Source: Dankookia rubra (GTDB taxonomy: Bacteria; Pseudomonadota; Alphaproteobacteria; Acetobacterales; Acetobacteraceae). Taken from it: 64,000 bases of DNA. Of the stretch, positions 1-8,522 are shown one piece after another. The stretch covers positions 232,158 through 296,157 of the forward strand of contig NZ_SMSJ01000002.1 of NCBI RefSeq assembly GCF_004355005.1. The letters are read 5' to 3'. Below the pieces are notes generated by a model. The model did no database searches. It was not told the origin of the DNA and saw only the letters and a list, made by a program, of their open reading frames with translations. The position numbers and the translations under genes were made by a program. Positions within the stretch are counted from its first letter, which is position 1. Every line of letters begins with the position of its first letter.

Positions 1-174
1 TATGTCGCCTCCGCCGTGCTGGTTGCCTATTTCATGATGAAGCTCGGCGACTTCACTTGGCGCAGCGCCGTGCCGGCCGGGCTCGCCACGGCGGTGGTCG
101 CCTTCGCCACCTTCGAGATCTGGTTCCTGGTCGGCCTGCCCAAGGGTCCTCTCGAGGACATGCTCGGCTTCTGA
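1..174 (+). CDS. tctB: TctB-family subunit of a tripartite tricarboxylate transporter (C-terminal part)
   Basis: The gene is cut by the window edge; 57 codons and the TGA remain. The visible part has two hydrophobic stretches separated by a short charged turn (KLGDFTWR) and ends in LPKGPLEDMLGF, which fits the last two membrane segments of TctB, the small membrane subunit of TTT uptake systems. tctA follows 91 bp downstream on the same strand, the usual tctB-tctA order, and this supports the call as much as the short sequence does. Substrates of TTT systems are carboxylates such as citrate; the substrate here is unknown. Confidence 0.7.
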   Translation, partial: YVASAVLVAYFMMKLGDFTWRSAVPAGLATAVVAFATFEIWFLVGLPKGPLEDMLGF

Positions 175-265
175 GCCGCCGCACCCCTTCCCCAACATCG
201 CGCCCATTCCGCACGGTGAGGCCAGTTGGCCTCGCCGACCGCGGTCCTGACGGAACTAGCCTCCC

Positions 266-1780
266 ATGGAAGAAATCGGCCTGCTGATGCAGGGCTTCGC
301 GGTGGCCCTGCAGCCCGACAACATGCTGCTGATGCTGATCGGTGTCGTGCTCGGCGTGCTGATCGGCGTGCTGCCGGGTCTCGGCGGTGCCAACGGCATC
401 GCCATCCTGCTGCCCCTCACCTTCGCCATGCCGCCGGTCTCGGCGGTGATCATGCTGTCCTGCATCTACTGGGGCGCATTGTTCGGCGGCGCTATCACCT
501 CCATCCTGTTCAACATCCCTGGCGAGCCCTGGTCGGTCGCCACCACCTTCGACGGCTACCCGATGGCCCAGCAGGGCCGCGCGGGCGAGGCGCTGACGGC
601 GGCCTTCACCTCCTCCTTCGTCGGTGCCTTTGTCGCTGTCGTCATGATCACCTTCGTCGCGCCGGTGATCGCCGGTTTCGCGCTGCGCTTCGGGCCGCCC
701 GAATTCTTCGCTGTGATGTTCCTCTCCTTCGCCAGTTTCGTCGGCATGGCCAAGGGCTCGCCGCTCAAGTCGCTGGCGGCGATGATGCTCGGCTTCCTGC
801 TGGCGGCCGTCGGCATGGATACCGTGACCGGCCAGCTTCGCATGACCTTCGGGTCGAGCGAGATGATCCGCGGCTTCGACTTCCTGGTTGCGGTCATCGG
901 CCTCTTCGGCATCAGCGAGATCCTCTGCTCGATCGAGGACGGGCTGAGCTTCAAGGGGCAGAAGGCGAAGATCGACCTCAAGGTCGTGCTGCGCACCTGG
1001 AAGGAAATGCCGAAGCATGCGCTGCTGGCGGCGCGCTCGGCGATCATCGGCGTCTGGATGGGCATCACCCCGGCCGGCGCGACCCCGGCCTCATTCATGT
1101 CCTATGGCGTCGCCCGCAAGATGTCGAAGGATCCAGCCGGCTTCGGCCATGGCAAGATCGAGGGCGTGATCGCGCCCGAGACCGCGGCGCATGCCGCAGG
1201 GACCTCGGCGCTGCTGCCGATGCTGACCCTAGGCGTGCCAGGCTCGCCGACCGCGGCGGTGCTGCTCGGCGGGCTGATCATGTGGGGCCTGCAGCCGGGC
1301 CCGATGCTCTTCGTCGAGCAGAAGGAGTTCGTCTGGGGGCTGATCGCCAGCATGTATCTCGGCAACATCGCCGGGCTGCTGGTGGTGCTGGTGGCGGTGC
1401 CCTGGTTCGCCGCCATCCTTCGGGTGCCCTTCCCGATCATCGCCGCGCTGATCCTCACGGTCTGCGCCATCGGCGCCTACACGGTCAGCAATGCCGAGTT
1501 CGACATCGTGCTGATGCTGATCTTCGGCGTGGTCGGCTATGTCATGAAGAAGCTGGATTACCCGCTTGCGCCGCTGGTGCTGGCGCTGGTCCTCGGCGAC
1601 CGGACGGAGGAGGCCTTCCGCCAGTCGCTGCTGGTGAGCGAGGGCAGCATGGGCATCTTCTTCCACAACTGGCTGAGCGGCGGGATCATGGCTGCCGGCA
1701 TCGCGTTGCTGGCCTGGCCGCTGCTGGGCTGGCTGCGCGGCGTCATCGCCTCGGGCATGGGGCGCGCGCGTGCCGCCTGA
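266..1780 (+). CDS. tctA: TctA-family large permease subunit of a tripartite tricarboxylate transporter
   Basis: 504 residues, the usual TctA length, with about ten to twelve hydrophobic segments. The family signature region is clear near residues 34-47 (GVLPGLGGANG), followed by the LLPLTF segment, and a second glycine/proline-rich half repeat lies near residues 310-330 (LLPMLTLGVPGSP). TctA forms the channel in the inner membrane and works with TctB and a periplasmic Bug-type binding protein. The binding protein of this system would lie upstream, outside the window; the Bug protein at 48.8 kb is isolated and probably belongs elsewhere. The gene ends just before a paired-hairpin repeat at 1788-1914. 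Confidence 0.92.
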   Translation: MEEIGLLMQGFAVALQPDNMLLMLIGVVLGVLIGVLPGLGGANGIAILLPLTFAMPPVSAVIMLSCIYWGALFGGAITSILFNIPGEPWSVATTFDGYPMAQQGRAGEALTAAFTSSFVGAFVAVVMITFVAPVIAGFALRFGPPEFFAVMFLSFASFVGMAKGSPLKSLAAMMLGFLLAAVGMDTVTGQLRMTFGSSEMIRGFDFLVAVIGLFGISEILCSIEDGLSFKGQKAKIDLKVVLRTWKEMPKHALLAARSAIIGVWMGITPAGATPASFMSYGVARKMSKDPAGFGHGKIEGVIAPETAAHAAGTSALLPMLTLGVPGSPTAAVLLGGLIMWGLQPGPMLFVEQKEFVWGLIASMYLGNIAGLLVVLVAVPWFAAILRVPFPIIAALILTVCAIGAYTVSNAEFDIVLMLIFGVVGYVMKKLDYPLAPLVLALVLGDRTEEAFRQSLLVSEGSMGIFFHNWLSGGIMAAGIALLAWPLLGWLRGVIASGMGRARAA

Positions 1781-1787
1781 GAAAATC

Positions 1788-1914
1788 GGGGAGGGAAGGG
1801 TATTCCCTCCCCAAGCCCCACTTTTCCTTTCCGTGAGTCTGGCACTCGACGCGCGACAGCAGCCGACCCAGACGAATAGATGAGGGGTTCGGGGAAGAAT
1901 ATCTTCTCCCCCGA
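1788..1914. repeat. Paired-hairpin intergenic element, copy 1
   Basis: The gap between tctA and the convergent carbonic anhydrase gene holds two strong inverted repeats. Hairpin A (1788-1812) has a 10-bp stem, GGGGAGGGAA paired with TTCCCTCCCC. Hairpin B (about 1889-1914) is TCGGGGAAGA with TCTTCTCCCCCGA and a small bulge. The two are in opposite orientation around a spacer of about 75 bp. The same arrangement recurs at 12126-12220 and 56600-56716, with a single hairpin at 50983-51006. The loop core reads GAATRCCTT on one strand. The spacer motif GAGTCTGGCACTC (about 1835-1847) recurs inverted in the copy at 56600-56716. It probably acts as a two-way transcription terminator. Confidence 0.75.
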
Positions 1915-1921
1915 TCTTCCT

Positions 1922-2458
1922 TCATCCGGCCAGCGTCGCCCTATGCCGGCCGGCGAGTTCCACGTAGTGCGGCGCCGTCTTGCCGAAGCGCGCGCGCTCC
2001 TCTTCGCCCAGCACCCTCACGAACTTCGCCGGGTTGCCAACCCAGAACTCGTACTTTCCCATTCGCTTGCGCGGCGGCAGCACGCTGCCGGCCGCCAGCA
2101 GCGCCCCTTCTTCCATCACCGCGCCGTCCAGCACTGTGGCGCCCATGCCGACGAAGGCGAAATCCTCTAGCGTGCAAGCATGGATGATGGCGGCATGACC
2201 GACCGTGACATGGTCACCGATGATGGTGGCCTCGGCGGCCCGGTTCACGTGGATGATGGTGCCATCCTGGATGTTCGTGCCGGCGCCGATGCGGATGAAG
2301 TTGGTGTCGCCGCGCAGCACGCAGTGATACCAGACATTGCTGCCGGCCCCGATGGTGACGTCGCCGATGACGGCCGCCGTCGGCGCGACCCAGGCGGTGT
2401 CGTGCACCGCCGGGGCCTTGCCCTCAAAGGGATAGAAGGGCGGCGAGACGTCGGTCAT
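1922..2458 (-). CDS. Gamma-type carbonic anhydrase-like hexapeptide-repeat protein
   Basis: 178 residues with the left-handed beta-helix hexapeptide pattern (VAPTAAVIGDVTIGAG, then IGDHVTVGHAAIIHA). Histidines in TIIHVN, TVGHAA and IIHACT sit where the metal ligands of gamma carbonic anhydrases and the YrdA/PaaY branch are found, so a metal-binding CO2 hydratase or related role is likely; many members of this branch have no proven activity. The ATG overlaps the argC stop codon in an ATGA, so the two genes are very likely co-translated. The protein is cytoplasmic, with no signal peptide. Confidence 0.88.
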   Translation of the reverse strand: MTDVSPPFYPFEGKAPAVHDTAWVAPTAAVIGDVTIGAGSNVWYHCVLRGDTNFIRIGAGTNIQDGTIIHVNRAAEATIIGDHVTVGHAAIIHACTLEDFAFVGMGATVLDGAVMEEGALLAAGSVLPPRKRMGKYEFWVGNPAKFVRVLGEEERARFGKTAPHYVELAGRHRATLAG

Positions 2459-3408
2459 TCGGCCGCGGCCGGCAGTCGGGTTTCGACGGCGATGCCGAGC
2501 ATCAGGCCAAGGTTCTGCACCGCCGCGCCCGAGGCGCCCTTGCCCAGGTTGTCGTAGCGCGCCGTCAGCACTGCTTGGCCGCGCGCGGCATTCCCGTGCA
2601 CCCGGAGTTCCAGCTGGTTGGTGTTGTTCATGGCCTCCGGCTCCAGCTTGGCCTCGGCCTTCACCACGCGGACATAGGCGCTGCCGGCATAGCGCGCGGT
2701 CAGCACCGACTCGAGATCCGCCGGCGCCGGGCCGCCGGTCAGCAGGTCGAGGTGCAGCGGAATGCTGTCGATCATGCCCTGGCGGAAGTCGCCGACGCTG
2801 GGCACGAAGATCGGCCGGCGCGTCAGGCCGGTGTAGTAATGCATCTCGGCGACGTGCTTGTGCTCGAGACCGAGCCCGTAGAGCTCGAATTCCGGCGCGG
2901 TGCGGGATTCATAGGCCGCAATCATCGCATTGCCGCCGCCGGAATAGCCGGAGACGGCATTCACCGTGACCGGGTAGTCGGCCGGCAGCAGCCCCGCCTG
3001 GATCAGCGGGCGCAGCAGCAGGATCGCCCCGGTCGGGTAGCAGCCGGGATTGGAGACGCGCATGGACGCCGCGATCTTCGCCGGCTGCTCCGGCGACAGC
3101 TCCGGCAGGCCATAGGCCCAGTCGGGATTCACCCGGAAGGCGGTGCTGGCATCCAGCACCTTGGGCGCCTCGGCGCCGAGCGAGGCGGCCAGCGCCGCGC
3201 TCTCCTTTGCCGCCTCGTCCGGCAGGCAGAGGACAACCAGGTCGACCGAGGCCATCATCTCGCGCCGCGCCCCAGGATCCTTGCGGCGCTCGGGGGCGAT
3301 GGATCGGACGGCGACATGCGGCAGCAGCTCCAGCCGCTCGCGGATCTGCAGGCCGGTGGTCCCGGCCTCGCCATCGATGAACACCGTCGGGATGCTGCCC
3401 TTGGCCAT
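2455..3408 (-). CDS. argC: N-acetyl-gamma-glutamyl-phosphate reductase
   Basis: 317 residues. It reduces N-acetylglutamyl phosphate to the semialdehyde with NADPH, the third step of arginine synthesis. The N-terminal dinucleotide-binding motif reads DGEAGTTGLQI, and the catalytic cysteine is in SNPGCYPTGA near residue 123. The length and layout fit the short ArgC form (type 2). I place the start at the ATG at 3408, because GAGGAG lies 8 bases upstream; a GTG at 3417 would add three residues. The gene overlaps the following carbonic anhydrase gene by 4 bp. In many alphaproteobacteria argC lies near rplM-rpsI, and here that pair is just upstream. Confidence 0.93.
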   Translation of the reverse strand: MAKGSIPTVFIDGEAGTTGLQIRERLELLPHVAVRSIAPERRKDPGARREMMASVDLVVLCLPDEAAKESAALAASLGAEAPKVLDASTAFRVNPDWAYGLPELSPEQPAKIAASMRVSNPGCYPTGAILLLRPLIQAGLLPADYPVTVNAVSGYSGGGNAMIAAYESRTAPEFELYGLGLEHKHVAEMHYYTGLTRRPIFVPSVGDFRQGMIDSIPLHLDLLTGGPAPADLESVLTARYAGSAYVRVVKAEAKLEPEAMNNTNQLELRVHGNAARGQAVLTARYDNLGKGASGAAVQNLGLMLGIAVETRLPAAAE

Positions 3409-3599
3409 GTCGCGCACTCCTCACGCACTCGCATAGGGCGCAAAAGCGCCGGGCGATGCAAGACCCGCCGGGCCGGCCGGCCGCAGCCCTGCCATGCACC
3501 GCGGCCATCGCTCCGCAACGATCCGCCGCGACGCCATCCTTGAATTGCCCTTGGCTTCTTGCGCTGAATGCCTGAACCAAGAAGGGGGAGAGGCCAGGG

Positions 3600-4097
3600 A
3601 TGCCCGTCTATCTCAACGCGTTCGAGGCCGGGACCGACCCTGCGTCGCTCGGCTTCCCGCATCAGCCGCAGGGCCTCGGCGTGGTGGCGATGACCGCGGG
3701 GGCGCTGTTCGGCGTCCATCTCGAATCCGCGGTCCCGGCGGCTCGAGACGGTGCCGTCGCGGCGCTGCGTGACCTGATGGCGCGGCACGGGGCCGGGCCG
3801 ATCCTGGCGCTCTACGGGTCCTGCAACCATGCCGGCCGCTACCCCGAAGCCGGCAACCGGCTGGCCGCCTGGCAGGCGGAGATGGAGGGCATCGCCCGGC
3901 AGCTCGGCGGCTGGCACGGTCCGGCGCGCGGCTGCAACACCGGCTTCATCGAGCCGCGCCCGGGCACCACCATCGAATACCAAGCGGATTACGGCCGTGG
4001 CAGCTGCCGAATCGAGTATCGCCGCGCCGCGGCCGCTCCGCCGGGCCAGCTGCACGAGATCGATGGCGCCACGCGGCTGGTCGAATTTGCCGTTTGA
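3600..4097 (+). CDS. Uncharacterised small protein
   Basis: 165 residues that I do not recognise. The ATG at 3600 follows a purine-rich AGGGGGAGAGG stretch that can serve as a ribosome binding site. The protein has no signal peptide or membrane segment. Visible landmarks are three cysteines (YGSCNHAGRY, ARGCNTGF, RGSCRIEY) and a histidine next to the first one, so a metal or redox site is possible but unproven. The amino-acid composition is even and the frame shows normal GC-rich codon use, which argues for a real gene. It lies alone between divergent argC and convergent rpsI. Confidence 0.6.
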   Translation: MPVYLNAFEAGTDPASLGFPHQPQGLGVVAMTAGALFGVHLESAVPAARDGAVAALRDLMARHGAGPILALYGSCNHAGRYPEAGNRLAAWQAEMEGIARQLGGWHGPARGCNTGFIEPRPGTTIEYQADYGRGSCRIEYRRAAAAPPGQLHEIDGATRLVEFAV

Positions 4098-4110
4098 CTG
4101 GGAGAATTGA

Positions 4111-4138
4111 AAAAGGCCCCGGCATCGCTGCCGGGACC
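4111..4138 (-). terminator. Rho-independent terminator of rplM-rpsI
   Basis: On the minus strand, right after the rpsI stop, the sequence folds as GGTCCCGGCA / TGCCGGGGCC with a GCGA loop (one G-T pair) and runs straight into TTTTTC. Stem strength and the T-run make this a clear intrinsic terminator. It also separates rpsI from the convergent gene ending at 4097. Confidence 0.88.
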
Positions 4139-4155
4139 CTTCTCGGGGTGCAGGC

Positions 4156-4650
4156 TCAGCGCTTGCTGAACTGGAAGGACCGGCGGGCCTTCGCCTTGCC
4201 GTACTTCTTGCGCTCGACCACGCGCGGGTCGCGGGTCAGGAAGCCGGCCTTCTTCAGGATCGGCCGCAGATCCGGCTCGTAGTTGGTCAACGCGCGGCTG
4301 ATGCCGTGGCGCACCGCGCCGGCCTGGCCGGACAGCCCGCCGCCGGTCACCGTGGCGATGACGTCGAACTGCTCGTAGCGGTCCGCCACCAGGAAGGGCT
4401 GGGAGAGAAGCATCCGCAGCACCGGCCGGGCGAAGTAGGTCAGGACCGGCTTGCCGTTGATCTCCATGTTGCCCTTGCCGGGCTTCACCCAGACGCGGGC
4501 CACGGCGTTCTTGCGGCGGCCGGTGGCATAGGCGCGGCCCCACTGGTCGCGCTTCGGGGTGCGCGGAACCATGGAGTTCTCGCCGGCGGCAGGGGTGCCC
4601 TGCACCAGCGTCTTCAGATCGGCGAGCGTGCCGGTGATCTGCTCGCTCAT
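4156..4650 (-). CDS. rpsI: 30S ribosomal protein S9
   Basis: 164 residues. The conserved S9 body runs from [17 protein letters not shown] to the end [11 protein letters not shown], whose basic tail reaches the decoding site. The first ~35 residues (from MSEQ) are a short extension of the kind common in alphaproteobacterial S9. An upstream in-frame extension exists but runs through rplM in another frame and is not real. The gene starts 2 bp after rplM ends. Confidence 0.97.
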   Translation of the reverse strand: MSEQITGTLADLKTLVQGTPAAGENSMVPRTPKRDQWGRAYATGRRKNAVARVWVKPGKGNMEINGKPVLTYFARPVLRMLLSQPFLVADRYEQFDVIATVTGGGLSGQAGAVRHGISRALTNYEPDLRPILKKAGFLTRDPRVVERKKYGKAKARRSFQFSKR

Positions 4651-4652
4651 GC

Positions 4653-5129
4653 TCAGGCCACCTTGTTCTTGCGGTTCATGCCGGCGACGTCGAGCGCGAC
4701 CGGCTGCTGCCCGGCATGCGGGTGCTCGGGCCCGGCATAAACGTGCAGGTTCTTCATCTGGGCGCGGCCCAGCGGACCGCGGGTGATCATCCGCTCGACC
4801 GCCTTCTCGACGACGCGCTCGGGGTGCTTGCCCTCGAGCCGCTCGCGCACGGTGCGCTCCTTGATGCCGCCGGCATAGCCGGTGTGCCAGTAGAAGACGG
4901 ACTGTTCCGCCTTCTGGCCGGTCACCTTGACCTTCTGCGCATTGACCACGATCACGTGGTCGCCGCAGTCGACATGCGGGGTGAACTGGGGCTTGTGCTT
5001 GCCGCGGAGACGCATGGCGATGACCGTGGCGAGGCGGCCGAGCACGAGGCCCTCCGCATCCACCACATACCACCCCTTCTGCACCTCCGCCGGCTTCAGC
5101 GAGCGGGTCTGCGTCTCTAGCAGCGACAT
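4653..5129 (-). CDS. rplM: 50S ribosomal protein L13
   Basis: 158 residues covering full L13, with family landmarks [34 protein letters not shown] and the MLPxN-like region here read as [21 protein letters not shown]13 is an early-assembling large-subunit protein. rplM-rpsI is a nearly universal bacterial pair; here it is the upstream gene, with its promoter in the 216-bp divergent region shared with the dehydratase gene. Confidence 0.97.
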   Translation of the reverse strand: MSLLETQTRSLKPAEVQKGWYVVDAEGLVLGRLATVIAMRLRGKHKPQFTPHVDCGDHVIVVNAQKVKVTGQKAEQSVFYWHTGYAGGIKERTVRERLEGKHPERVVEKAVERMITRGPLGRAQMKNLHVYAGPEHPHAGQQPVALDVAGMNRKNKVA

Positions 5130-5218
5130 CGTCTCGATCGGTCCGGATGGGGGAAGAGGCGCGGCTTATGGCCCCCGACCGCGCGTAGGTCAAGGGAAAA
5201 GGCGGCTTTCGTCGCAAC

Positions 5219-5232
5219 GGTATCATGATACC
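5219..5232. promoter_or_regulatory. 14-bp palindromic operator candidate between rplM and the dehydratase gene
   Basis: GGTATCATGATACC is a perfect 14-bp palindrome in the divergent gap. A partial copy, AGTATCATG, lies at about 5298-5306. TGGTATNNNATACCA-like sites are typical of GntR/FadR-type regulators of sugar-acid and organic-acid genes, which would suit the dehydratase downstream. No regulator gene is adjacent, so the assignment is inference. Confidence 0.55.
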
Positions 5233-5345
5233 ACAAACCACGCGCGGCCGCCCCGGCAGCCCCACGCCCGCGGAGGCTGGCCGCCCGCCGTGCCCGCAGT
5301 ATCATGGCGGCGACGCGTGCCGAGCGGCGCCGAGGGAGGAAGCGA

Positions 5346-7046
5346 GTGACCGACGATTCGAAAGGTTTGGCCCGCAACGTCGCCAATTACGGCGACCGCG
5401 AGTTCTCGCTCTATCTCCGGCGCACCTTCGCGGCGTCCATGGGCTACTCGCGGAAGGCGCTGGAAAAGCCGGTGGTCGGCATCGCCGACACCGCCTCGGA
5501 CTACAACAACTGCCACCGCAGCGTGCCCGAGCTGGTCGAGGCGGTGAAGCGCGGCGTGCTCGGGGCCGGTGCCCTGCCGCTCGGCTTCCCCACCGTCAGC
5601 CTTTGCGAGCCCTCGCTGACGCCGACCTCCATGCACTACCGCAACCTCATGGCGCTCGACACCGAGGCGATGCTCACGGCCCAGCCGATGGACGCCGCGG
5701 TGCTGATCGGCGGCTGTGACAAGACCGTGCCGGCCCAGCTCATGGCGGCCGCCAGCGCCGACGTGCCGAGCGTCATGCTGGTCACCGGCCCGATGCTGGC
5801 GCAGCGCTTCGAGGGCGAGCGGCTGGCCGCCTGCACCGATTGCCGCCGCTACTGGGCGCAGTACCGCGCCGGCACTGTCTCGGCCGAGCGGATCGGCCAG
5901 ATCGAGGGCAAGCTGGCGACGACCTCCGGCACCTGCGGCGTCATGGGCACCGCCTCCACCATGGCCTGCCTTGCCGCCGCGCTCGGCTTCATGCCGCTGA
6001 TGGCGGCCAGCGCGCCGGCGGTGCATTCCGACCGGCTGCGGATGGCCGAGGAGGCCGGGGAGCTGGCGGTGCGGCTGATCACCCACCCCGTCCGCCCCTC
6101 CCAGCTCATCACCGCAAAATCGGTCGAGAATGCACTCCGCGTGCTGCTCGCCCTCGGCGGCTCGACCAATGCGCTGATCCACCTGACCGCCATCGCCGGC
6201 CGGGTGGGGGTGAAAATCGACCTCAGGCGGCTCGATGCCCTCAGCGAGGAAACCCCTGTCCTGGTCGACCTGAAGCCGACCGGCGAGGGCTACATGGAGG
6301 ATTTTCACGCCGCCGGCGGCATGGTGGCGCTGCTGCGGGAGCTACGCGACCTGCTGCACCTCGACACCATCGACCTCTACGGCCGGACGCTGGCCGAGCA
6401 GATCGATGCGGGCACGCCTTGGGTGGACCGCGCGATCATCCGCGGCCGCAGCGCCCCGGTCTCGCCGGTCGGCGGCCTGGTCTCGCTCTTCGGTAGCCTG
6501 GCGCCGGACGGCGCCATCCTGAAGCGCAGCGCGGCGACCCCGGCGCTGTTCGAGTCCGAGGCGCGCTGCGTGGTCTTCGACGGCCTTGCCGACCTCGCCG
6601 CGCGGATCGACAGCGACGCGCTCGACGTCACCGCCAGCGACATCCTGGTGCTGAAGAATGTCGGCCCCCTCACCCCGGCCGGCATGCCGGAAGCCGGCTA
6701 CCTGCCGATCCCGAAGAAGCTGGCGCGGCAGGGCGTCAAGGACATGGTGCGGATGAGCGACTGCCGGATGTCGGGCACCGCCTTCGGCACCATCGTGCTG
6801 CACATCTCGCCCGAGGCCGCCGCCGGCGGGCCGCTCGGGCTGGTCGAGACCGGCGACCGGGTGCGGCTTTCGGTCAAGGAGCGGCGGCTCGACCTGCTGG
6901 TCGAGGAGGCCGAGCTCGCCCGCCGCCGCGCTGCCTGGACGCCGCCGGCCCGGCCGCGGCGCGGCTGGGACCAACTGGTGCACGACCAAGTGCTGCAGGC
7001 GCCGGAGGGCGCGGACTTGGCTTTCCTGCGGCCGGAAGGCGCCTGA
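5346..7046 (+). CDS. IlvD/Edd-family dehydratase, probably for a sugar acid
   Basis: 566 residues from a GTG at 5346, chosen because GGGAGG lies 6-7 bases upstream; an ATG at 5304 has no ribosome binding site. The iron-sulfur and catalytic motifs of the family are present: GGCDKTVPAQ, CTDCRRYW, SGTCGVMGTAS, and C-terminal DCRMSGTAFG. These enzymes dehydrate dihydroxy acids or aldonates to 2-keto acids. The neighbours are not branched-chain amino-acid genes, and the gene sits beside a GntR-like palindrome, so a sugar-acid dehydratase (arabinonate/xylonate type) is more likely than true IlvD. Substrate is not determinable here. Confidence 0.85.
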   Translation: MTDDSKGLARNVANYGDREFSLYLRRTFAASMGYSRKALEKPVVGIADTASDYNNCHRSVPELVEAVKRGVLGAGALPLGFPTVSLCEPSLTPTSMHYRNLMALDTEAMLTAQPMDAAVLIGGCDKTVPAQLMAAASADVPSVMLVTGPMLAQRFEGERLAACTDCRRYWAQYRAGTVSAERIGQIEGKLATTSGTCGVMGTASTMACLAAALGFMPLMAASAPAVHSDRLRMAEEAGELAVRLITHPVRPSQLITAKSVENALRVLLALGGSTNALIHLTAIAGRVGVKIDLRRLDALSEETPVLVDLKPTGEGYMEDFHAAGGMVALLRELRDLLHLDTIDLYGRTLAEQIDAGTPWVDRAIIRGRSAPVSPVGGLVSLFGSLAPDGAILKRSAATPALFESEARCVVFDGLADLAARIDSDALDVTASDILVLKNVGPLTPAGMPEAGYLPIPKKLARQGVKDMVRMSDCRMSGTAFGTIVLHISPEAAAGGPLGLVETGDRVRLSVKERRLDLLVEEAELARRRAAWTPPARPRRGWDQLVHDQVLQAPEGADLAFLRPEGA

Positions 7047-7188
7047 GCCGGGCCGCCGGCAAAAGCGGCACCCGGGTCGGGTCGCCGGCCCGAGGCACGG
7101 CTGATCTGGTTGGGGTCGGGCGAGCCCGCCCCTTGCAACCGGCGTCTCCGCGCCCAATAGGGTCTGCCAATCTGCCGGGAAGGCAACC

Positions 7189-8364
7189 ATGCCCGTTCTC
7201 AACCGTATCGCCGAATTCCACCCCGAGCTCACCGCCTGGCGGCGGGACTTCCATGCCCATCCCGAAACCGCCTTCGAGGAGGTCCGCACCGCCGGCATCG
7301 TCGCCGCGAAGCTGCGCGAGTTCGGCTGCGACGAGGTGATCACCGGCATCGCCAAGACCGGCGTCGTCGGCGTCATCCGCGGCCAGGGGAGCAGCACCCG
7401 TGCCATCGGCCTCCGCGCCGACATGGACGCGCTGCCCATCCTCGAGGCCACGGGGCTGCCGCATGCCTCGACCGTGCCGGGGAAGATGCATGCCTGCGGC
7501 CATGACGGCCACACCACCATGCTGCTCGGCGCGGCGCGCTACCTGGCGGAGACCCGCAACTTCTCCGGCACCGTCTATGTCATCTTCCAGCCAGCCGAGG
7601 AGGCCGGCGGCGGCGGCAACGTCATGGTGCAGGAGGGCCTGTTCGACCGCTTCCCAATGGAGCGGGTCTTCGGGATGCACAACTGGCCCGGCGCGCCGGA
7701 AGGCGTCTTCCTTTGGCGGAACGGCCCGGTCATGGCGGCGACCGCCAATCTCCGCGCCACCATTACCGGCAAGGGTGCGCACGGCGCCATGCCGAACCAG
7801 GGCAACGACCCGATCGTCATCGCCTCCCAGATCGTCACCGCGCTGCAGAGCATCGTCGCGCGCAACGTCGACCCGGTCGAATCCGGCGTCGTCACCATCG
7901 GCCATATCCAGGGCGGCGATACCTGGAACGTCATCCCGCAGGAGGTGACGCTGCGCGGCACCGCCCGCTGGTTCAAGCCGGAGGTCGGCGACCTGCTGGA
8001 GGCGAAGTTCACCTCGCTCGTCACCGGCATCGCCGCGGCCTTCGGCGCGACCGCCGAGGCGGTCTTCGACCGCGGCTACCCGGCGACGGTGAACGAGGTC
8101 GAGAGCACGCGGCTGGCGGTCAGGGCGGCGCAGGCGGTGGCCGGCGACGTGCAGGTTCAGGAGATGCCGCGGCCGACCATGGGCGGCGAAGATTTCTCCT
8201 TCATGCTGAACGCCAAGGACGGCAACTACATCATGCTCGGCGCCGGGCGCGGACCGGCCGACCCCCAGGTGCACCACCCGCGCTATGACTTCAACGACGC
8301 GGTGCTGCCAGTCGGCGCCAGCTATTGGGCGACCCTGGCCGAGCAGTTGCTGCCGCGCGCATAG
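7189..8364 (+). CDS. M20-family metal-dependent amidohydrolase (hippurate hydrolase type)
   Basis: 391 residues, standard for the M20D group that includes hippurate hydrolase and IAA-amino-acid hydrolases. Metal-site motifs are all visible: HACGHDGHTTML, the paired glutamates in QPAEEAGGG, GMHNWPG, and VHHPRYDF near the C terminus. The dimerisation lid domain fits the GKGAHGAMPNQG region. It hydrolyses N-acyl amino acids in the cytoplasm. It lies 142 bp after the dehydratase and may share its transcript. Confidence 0.9.
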   Translation: MPVLNRIAEFHPELTAWRRDFHAHPETAFEEVRTAGIVAAKLREFGCDEVITGIAKTGVVGVIRGQGSSTRAIGLRADMDALPILEATGLPHASTVPGKMHACGHDGHTTMLLGAARYLAETRNFSGTVYVIFQPAEEAGGGGNVMVQEGLFDRFPMERVFGMHNWPGAPEGVFLWRNGPVMAATANLRATITGKGAHGAMPNQGNDPIVIASQIVTALQSIVARNVDPVESGVVTIGHIQGGDTWNVIPQEVTLRGTARWFKPEVGDLLEAKFTSLVTGIAAAFGATAEAVFDRGYPATVNEVESTRLAVRAAQAVAGDVQVQEMPRPTMGGEDFSFMLNAKDGNYIMLGAGRGPADPQVHHPRYDFNDAVLPVGASYWATLAEQLLPRA

Positions 8365-8522
8365 GGGTGCGGGCGGCCGGGCACCGTCCCCGCCCGCCGC
8401 GCGGCCGCGCCGGGACTGTGTCCCGGCGCATCGCTCGGCCGGGCTGCCCAGCAAGCCGCACGGGCCCGCCGGGCGGTGCTGGACCAGGATCCTGGCGCGC
8501 AACCGCTCTGGATGGTCCGTCC

